NCBI RefSeq assembly: GCF_025938155.1
Contig: NZ_JAPCZG010000003.1
Span: forward strand, 372,001 to 436,000
Length of the DNA stretch: 64,000 bases
Direction of reading: 5' to 3'
DNA from: Novosphingobium sp. KCTC 2891
GTDB taxonomy: Bacteria; Pseudomonadota; Alphaproteobacteria; Sphingomonadales; Sphingomonadaceae
Below, piece after piece: positions 61,067-64,000 of this stretch. The first letter of the stretch is position 1. Each line of letters starts with the position of its first letter. Both the position numbers and the translations under genes were made by a program. Under the pieces are notes generated by a model that saw only the letters and a program-made list of their open reading frames with translations, did not search any database and was not told where the DNA came from.

Positions 61067-62395
61067 TCACTCCGTAAGGTGTTCGATCTCGCCCATGTGC
61101 GCGCGTTCGGCGCGGTAGAGCAGCCAGCCCAGCCAGGCCGAGACGAGGCACATCGCCGCCCCCAGCAGCAACTGGTCCACCAGCGCCACGTGCGCTGCGC
61201 TGAGGCCCACCGCGAGCAGCGAGCCTACGACCATCGCGCCCGAATTGACGATGTTGTTCGCAGCGATGGTGCGCGCGGTTTCCGACTTGTCGACCACCGT
61301 GGTCAGGAAGGCGTAGAGCGGGACGACGAACATGCCGCCCGACACCGCGATGCCGAGCAGCGAGCCGAGCAGCGGCAATGCCAGCGGCTGGGTGATCAGC
61401 GTGGGGATGTCCATCAGCTTTCCGCCGGGATGCGCGGGCCAGGCGCGGCAGGCGAAGTGGAAGGCCACGATGAACAGGCCCATCACGATCACGCTGGCAG
61501 GGGAATAGCGCGCCGAGACCTTGCCCTTCAGCAGCGCGTTGATCGAGACCGAGCCGATTGCCACGCCCACCGAGAACACCACCAGGAACAGGCTGGCGAC
61601 TTCCTTGCTGGCGGTGAGGACGTTCTTCACGAGCGGCGGGAACTGGATGAACAGCACCGCGCCGATGGTCCAGAAGAAGCTGATCGCGGCGATGGCGAGG
61701 AACACGCGCGGGTGGCGCATGGTCATTTTCACCAGCGCCACCGACGAGCGCAGGATATGGAAGTCGAGCGGCTGGTCGGCCACCTGCGGCGGTGCGGGCG
61801 GCACCTGGCGCCCCGTCAGCCAGCCGAGGAAGGCGGTGATGACCACGCCGCCAGCTGCCACTTCAACGGGAATCCAGCCGGCGAGGATCGTCCCCGCGAG
61901 AATGGCGATATAAGTGCCCGCCTCGACCAGTCCGGTGCCGGCGAGCACTTCGTTGTCGTGCAGGTGCTGCGGCAGGATCGCGTATTTGATCGGGCCGAAG
62001 AAGGTGGAGTGGACACCCATTGCGAGCAGCGCGGCCAGCATCAGCGGAATGGCGAAGGTGTGAACCGCGACGCCTTCCCAGGCGAGAAACAGCCCCGCGC
62101 CGCCGATCAGCATGATGGCGATCTCGCACGCCTTGACCACGCGGATGATCCGCGCCTTGTCGCGCATGTCAGCCAGCTGCCCGGCCAGCGCCGAGAGCAG
62201 GAAGAACGGCAGGATGAACAGGCCCGAGGCGATGGCGGAAAAGCGCGCTTCCTCGGCCTCGGAACTGTAGATGCTGTAGACGACGTACAGCACCATCGCG
62301 TTCTTGAAGAGGTTGTCGTTGAACGCCCCCAGAAGCTGGGTGACGAACAGCGGCAGGAACCGGCGCTGGCGGATGAGGTGCGTTGTCGTTGTCAT
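61067..62395 (-). CDS. LplT-like MFS transporter
   Basis: 442 residues, about 12 helices. The opening 'RFLPLFVTQLLGAFNDNLFKN' (cut) with FNDN and 'HSTFFGPIKYAILPQHL' matches lysophospholipid flippase LplT, which in many proteobacteria is joined to the acyltransferase Aas; here it is separate. It probably returns lysophospholipids to the inner leaflet. Divergent from pgsA, a phospholipid-synthesis gene, which suits a lipid role. ATG 62395 chosen over 62434. Confidence 0.88.
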   Translation of the reverse strand: MTTTTHLIRQRRFLPLFVTQLLGAFNDNLFKNAMVLYVVYSIYSSEAEEARFSAIASGLFILPFFLLSALAGQLADMRDKARIIRVVKACEIAIMLIGGAGLFLAWEGVAVHTFAIPLMLAALLAMGVHSTFFGPIKYAILPQHLHDNEVLAGTGLVEAGTYIAILAGTILAGWIPVEVAAGGVVITAFLGWLTGRQVPPAPPQVADQPLDFHILRSSVALVKMTMRHPRVFLAIAAISFFWTIGAVLFIQFPPLVKNVLTASKEVASLFLVVFSVGVAIGSVSINALLKGKVSARYSPASVIVMGLFIVAFHFACRAWPAHPGGKLMDIPTLITQPLALPLLGSLLGIAVSGGMFVVPLYAFLTTVVDKSETARTIAANNIVNSGAMVVGSLLAVGLSAAHVALVDQLLLGAAMCLVSAWLGWLLYRAERAHMGEIEHLTE

Positions 62396-62509
62396 TCGCT
62401 TCTTGCCAGCATCCCGTTTCGCGCCCAGACCCATAACCCGATGGGCGGCACGGGCAAGAGGGCATCTGGAGGTTTCAACCTCGCGACGGTGCGGCTAAGA
62501 CGTGGTTCG

Positions 62510-63106
62510 ATGCTGACCCTGCCCAACCTGCTCACGCTGTCGCGCATCGTCGCGGTGCCCCTGCTCGCCGCACTGCTGTGGTGGCCCGACTGGCCGCTTG
62601 GCTATGGCTTCGGCTTCGCGATCTACTGCCTGATGGGCATCACGGATTATTTCGACGGCTACCTCGCGCGGGCGCAGGGCACGGTGTCCAAGCTCGGCGT
62701 GTTTCTTGATCCGATTGCCGACAAGATCATGGTCGCCGCGGTGATTCTCGTGCTCTCGGCGCAGGGCGTGCTGCGCGGCCCCTTTGTGGGCGACATGCAC
62801 GTGATCGCCGGGCTGGTCATCCTGATGCGCGAGATCGCGGTGTCGGGGCTGCGCGAGTTCCTGGGCAGCCTGCAGGTTTCCATCCCCGTGTCGAAGCTGG
62901 CCAAGTGGAAGACGACGTTCCAGCTGGTGTCGCTGGGCGCGCTGATTCTGGGGCACGCGCTGCCGGGCTGGACCGCGGCGATTCCGGGCGGGCTGGTGGT
63001 GAACGTGCCGCACACCGTGGGGCTGACGACGCTGTGGGGCGCGGCGGTGCTGACCGTGGTGACGGGATGGGACTACCTGCGAGTCGGCCTCAAGCACATG
63101 GATTGA
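62510..63106 (+). CDS. pgsA: CDP-diacylglycerol-glycerol-3-phosphate 3-phosphatidyltransferase
   Basis: 198 residues, about six helices. CDP-alcohol phosphotransferase motif DG(x)2AR(x)8G(x)3D(x)3D is complete from D49 ('FDGYLARAQGTVSKLGVFL' and 'DPIADK'). It makes phosphatidylglycerol phosphate, the first step to PG and cardiolipin. The next gene, on the same strand, is a separate unit 254 bases on. Confidence 0.95.
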   Translation: MLTLPNLLTLSRIVAVPLLAALLWWPDWPLGYGFGFAIYCLMGITDYFDGYLARAQGTVSKLGVFLDPIADKIMVAAVILVLSAQGVLRGPFVGDMHVIAGLVILMREIAVSGLREFLGSLQVSIPVSKLAKWKTTFQLVSLGALILGHALPGWTAAIPGGLVVNVPHTVGLTTLWGAAVLTVVTGWDYLRVGLKHMD

Positions 63107-63360
63107 GGCGCTTCCTTCTGAACCTCGTCGAGAAGGGGATCAGAACCAATGGTTCGACTTGTCTGAACGATAGTTCAGAGATCTTGGGTGCGGCCTGACA
63201 GGAATGGTCCGACTTCGCCTAATTACGCCGTTTTAATGCGGCTATCTTCTTGTCTGCCTCAGAGTATTCAGGCTACTACCGATCGAGGGTCTTGGGGCGG
63301 CGGGCGGTCATTGCGGTGGCCGGAGCAGCAGCATGGCCTTGGTGCGGGTCTGGAAAATGC
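63107..63360 (+). other. Gene-free spacer with small hairpins
   Basis: Visibly more AT-rich than its surroundings. Contains GAACC-AAT-GGTTC (63143-63155) and CTGAAC-GATA-GTTCAG (63163-63178) close together after pgsA, which could end its transcript. No RNA gene recognised. It leads into a glycosyltransferase gene. Confidence 0.5.
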
Positions 63361-64000
63361 ATGATTATCGATGACTCGCTCTCCATCATGAACCGAACCG
63401 GCGCGTATTACATCGCGCGGGACATTGTGGAGGCGCTTTCTCCGCAGTTCGCGGTTCGGCGCTGGCGCATCGGTTCTCACCTGCCTGAAGGGTTGTCGCG
63501 CAAAGTGCTGGCGCGGCTGATGATGGCCGAGATCGGCGCGCTGGGCGACAGCCCGCGGTTCCAGCTGCGCAGCCGTGGCAAGCGCGTCCTTTTCCTCGAT
63601 CCGCTCTATGTCCTGCGCGCCGAGCTGGCGCCGGGCGATCTCGTGCTGTGCCATGATCCCGGGCCGATCAGCCATTCCTGGCTCTATCCGCCGGAAGTGT
63701 GTGAAATCTACCGCAAGGCTTATGCCAGGATCGTGCAGGTCCGGCCCGCCATGGCATTCGTGTCCCACTGGTCCAGGCGCGAGTTCGTGAAGCTGTTCGG
63801 CGAGAACTTTCCCCGGCTCGACGTGATCCCGCTCTATCGCCGGAACGGTATCCTGGATGTGCCGGCGCATCGTCCGCCAGCCGCGCCGGATCGCTTCTTT
63901 CTGACGGTGGGCGCGCTGGAGGTGCGCAAGAATCAGGTCGCAGCGCTTGAAGCCTATGCGCAAGGAGGCTTCCACGAACGCGGCGTGGGCTACGTGCTGT
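63361..64000 (+). CDS. Glycosyltransferase (GT-B type), 3'-truncated
   Basis: 213 codons before the window ends. Starts 'MIIDDSLSIMNRTGAYYIAR'. Features of group 1 (GT4) enzymes: an N-terminal Rossmann half with 'GDLVLCHDPGPISHSW', then 'AFVSHWSRREFVKLF' and the domain-linker motif 'FFLTVGALEVRKNQVAALEAY', typical of nucleotide-sugar transferases making polysaccharides. The donor-binding C-terminal half lies beyond the edge. Probably the first gene of a surface-polysaccharide cluster. Confidence 0.85.
   Translation, partial: MIIDDSLSIMNRTGAYYIARDIVEALSPQFAVRRWRIGSHLPEGLSRKVLARLMMAEIGALGDSPRFQLRSRGKRVLFLDPLYVLRAELAPGDLVLCHDPGPISHSWLYPPEVCEIYRKAYARIVQVRPAMAFVSHWSRREFVKLFGENFPRLDVIPLYRRNGILDVPAHRPPAAPDRFFLTVGALEVRKNQVAALEAYAQGGFHERGVGYVL

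Noticed and set aside
1..64000. CRISPR array, insertion sequence or prophage
   Set aside because: No regular short repeat-spacer array, transposase, integrase or phage structural gene was found.

Overview
The window reads as a stretch of chromosome from a high-GC alphaproteobacterium of the order Sphingomonadales, most like Novosphingobium or Sphingomonas. This rests on gene families and gene order, not on any database search: HWE-family histidine kinase, TIGR02300 zinc-ribbon protein, dapF-mtaB-ftsY, ffh-rpsP-rimM-trmD-rplS, purS/purQ as separate genes, a class II type AroA, System I cytochrome c maturation genes and many genes joined by 4-base ATGA/GTGA overlaps. I see no insertion sequence, prophage, CRISPR array or replication origin; most of the window is core genome.

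Layout. 0-4 kb: end of an NTF2-like gene, a membrane GGDEF-EAL protein and purS-purQ. 4-8 kb: a TetR-led ABC-2 exporter operon with a clear palindromic operator. 8-16 kb, minus strand: a lipoprotein M16 protease, a triple-CheW protein, a soluble chemoreceptor with four 366-bp tandem PAS units, and purC. 16-20 kb: wrbA, rpmE, minor pseudopilins gspHIJK and tRNA-His. 20-26 kb: Leu/Val-type dehydrogenase and ccmCDEFGH plus a ccmI-like gene. 26-31 kb: kup, an HWE kinase with a FATGUY-like single-domain response regulator, a stress-type lipoprotein and a short PuuD-like membrane protein. 31-36 kb: dapF-mtaB-ftsY-yciB and a second GGDEF-EAL protein. 36-42 kb: ffh-rpsP-rimM-x-trmD-rplS and asd. 42-49 kb: periplasmic coiled-coil protein, TauE-like transporter, hydrolase, M2 dipeptidase, YbjN protein and AMP nucleosidase. 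48-56 kb: rpsF-rpsR-rplI, acyltransferase, PilZ protein, class III cyclase and aroA-x-cmk. 56-64 kb: TIGR02300, tRNA-Ala, a crotonase-like protein, two secreted proteins including a Clp-fold protease, a 2OG oxygenase, EVE and CsbD proteins, an LplT-like MFS carrier, pgsA and the start of a glycosyltransferase.

The most interesting layer is regulatory. Two perfect matches to the alphaproteobacterial general-stress sigma factor (EcfG) promoter, GGAAC-N16/17-CGTT, lie in promoter position before kup and before the small lipoprotein. They flank the HWE kinase and FATGUY-like receiver, which are families that feed the PhyR-EcfG cascade. One-mismatch sites precede csbD and the periplasmic coiled-coil gene. 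Two further unexplained signals are a 28-bp exact repeat placed just after the stop codons of two unrelated genes 31 kb apart, and an 18-nt hairpin with an identical loop and a compensatory stem change in the leaders of rpmE and asd.
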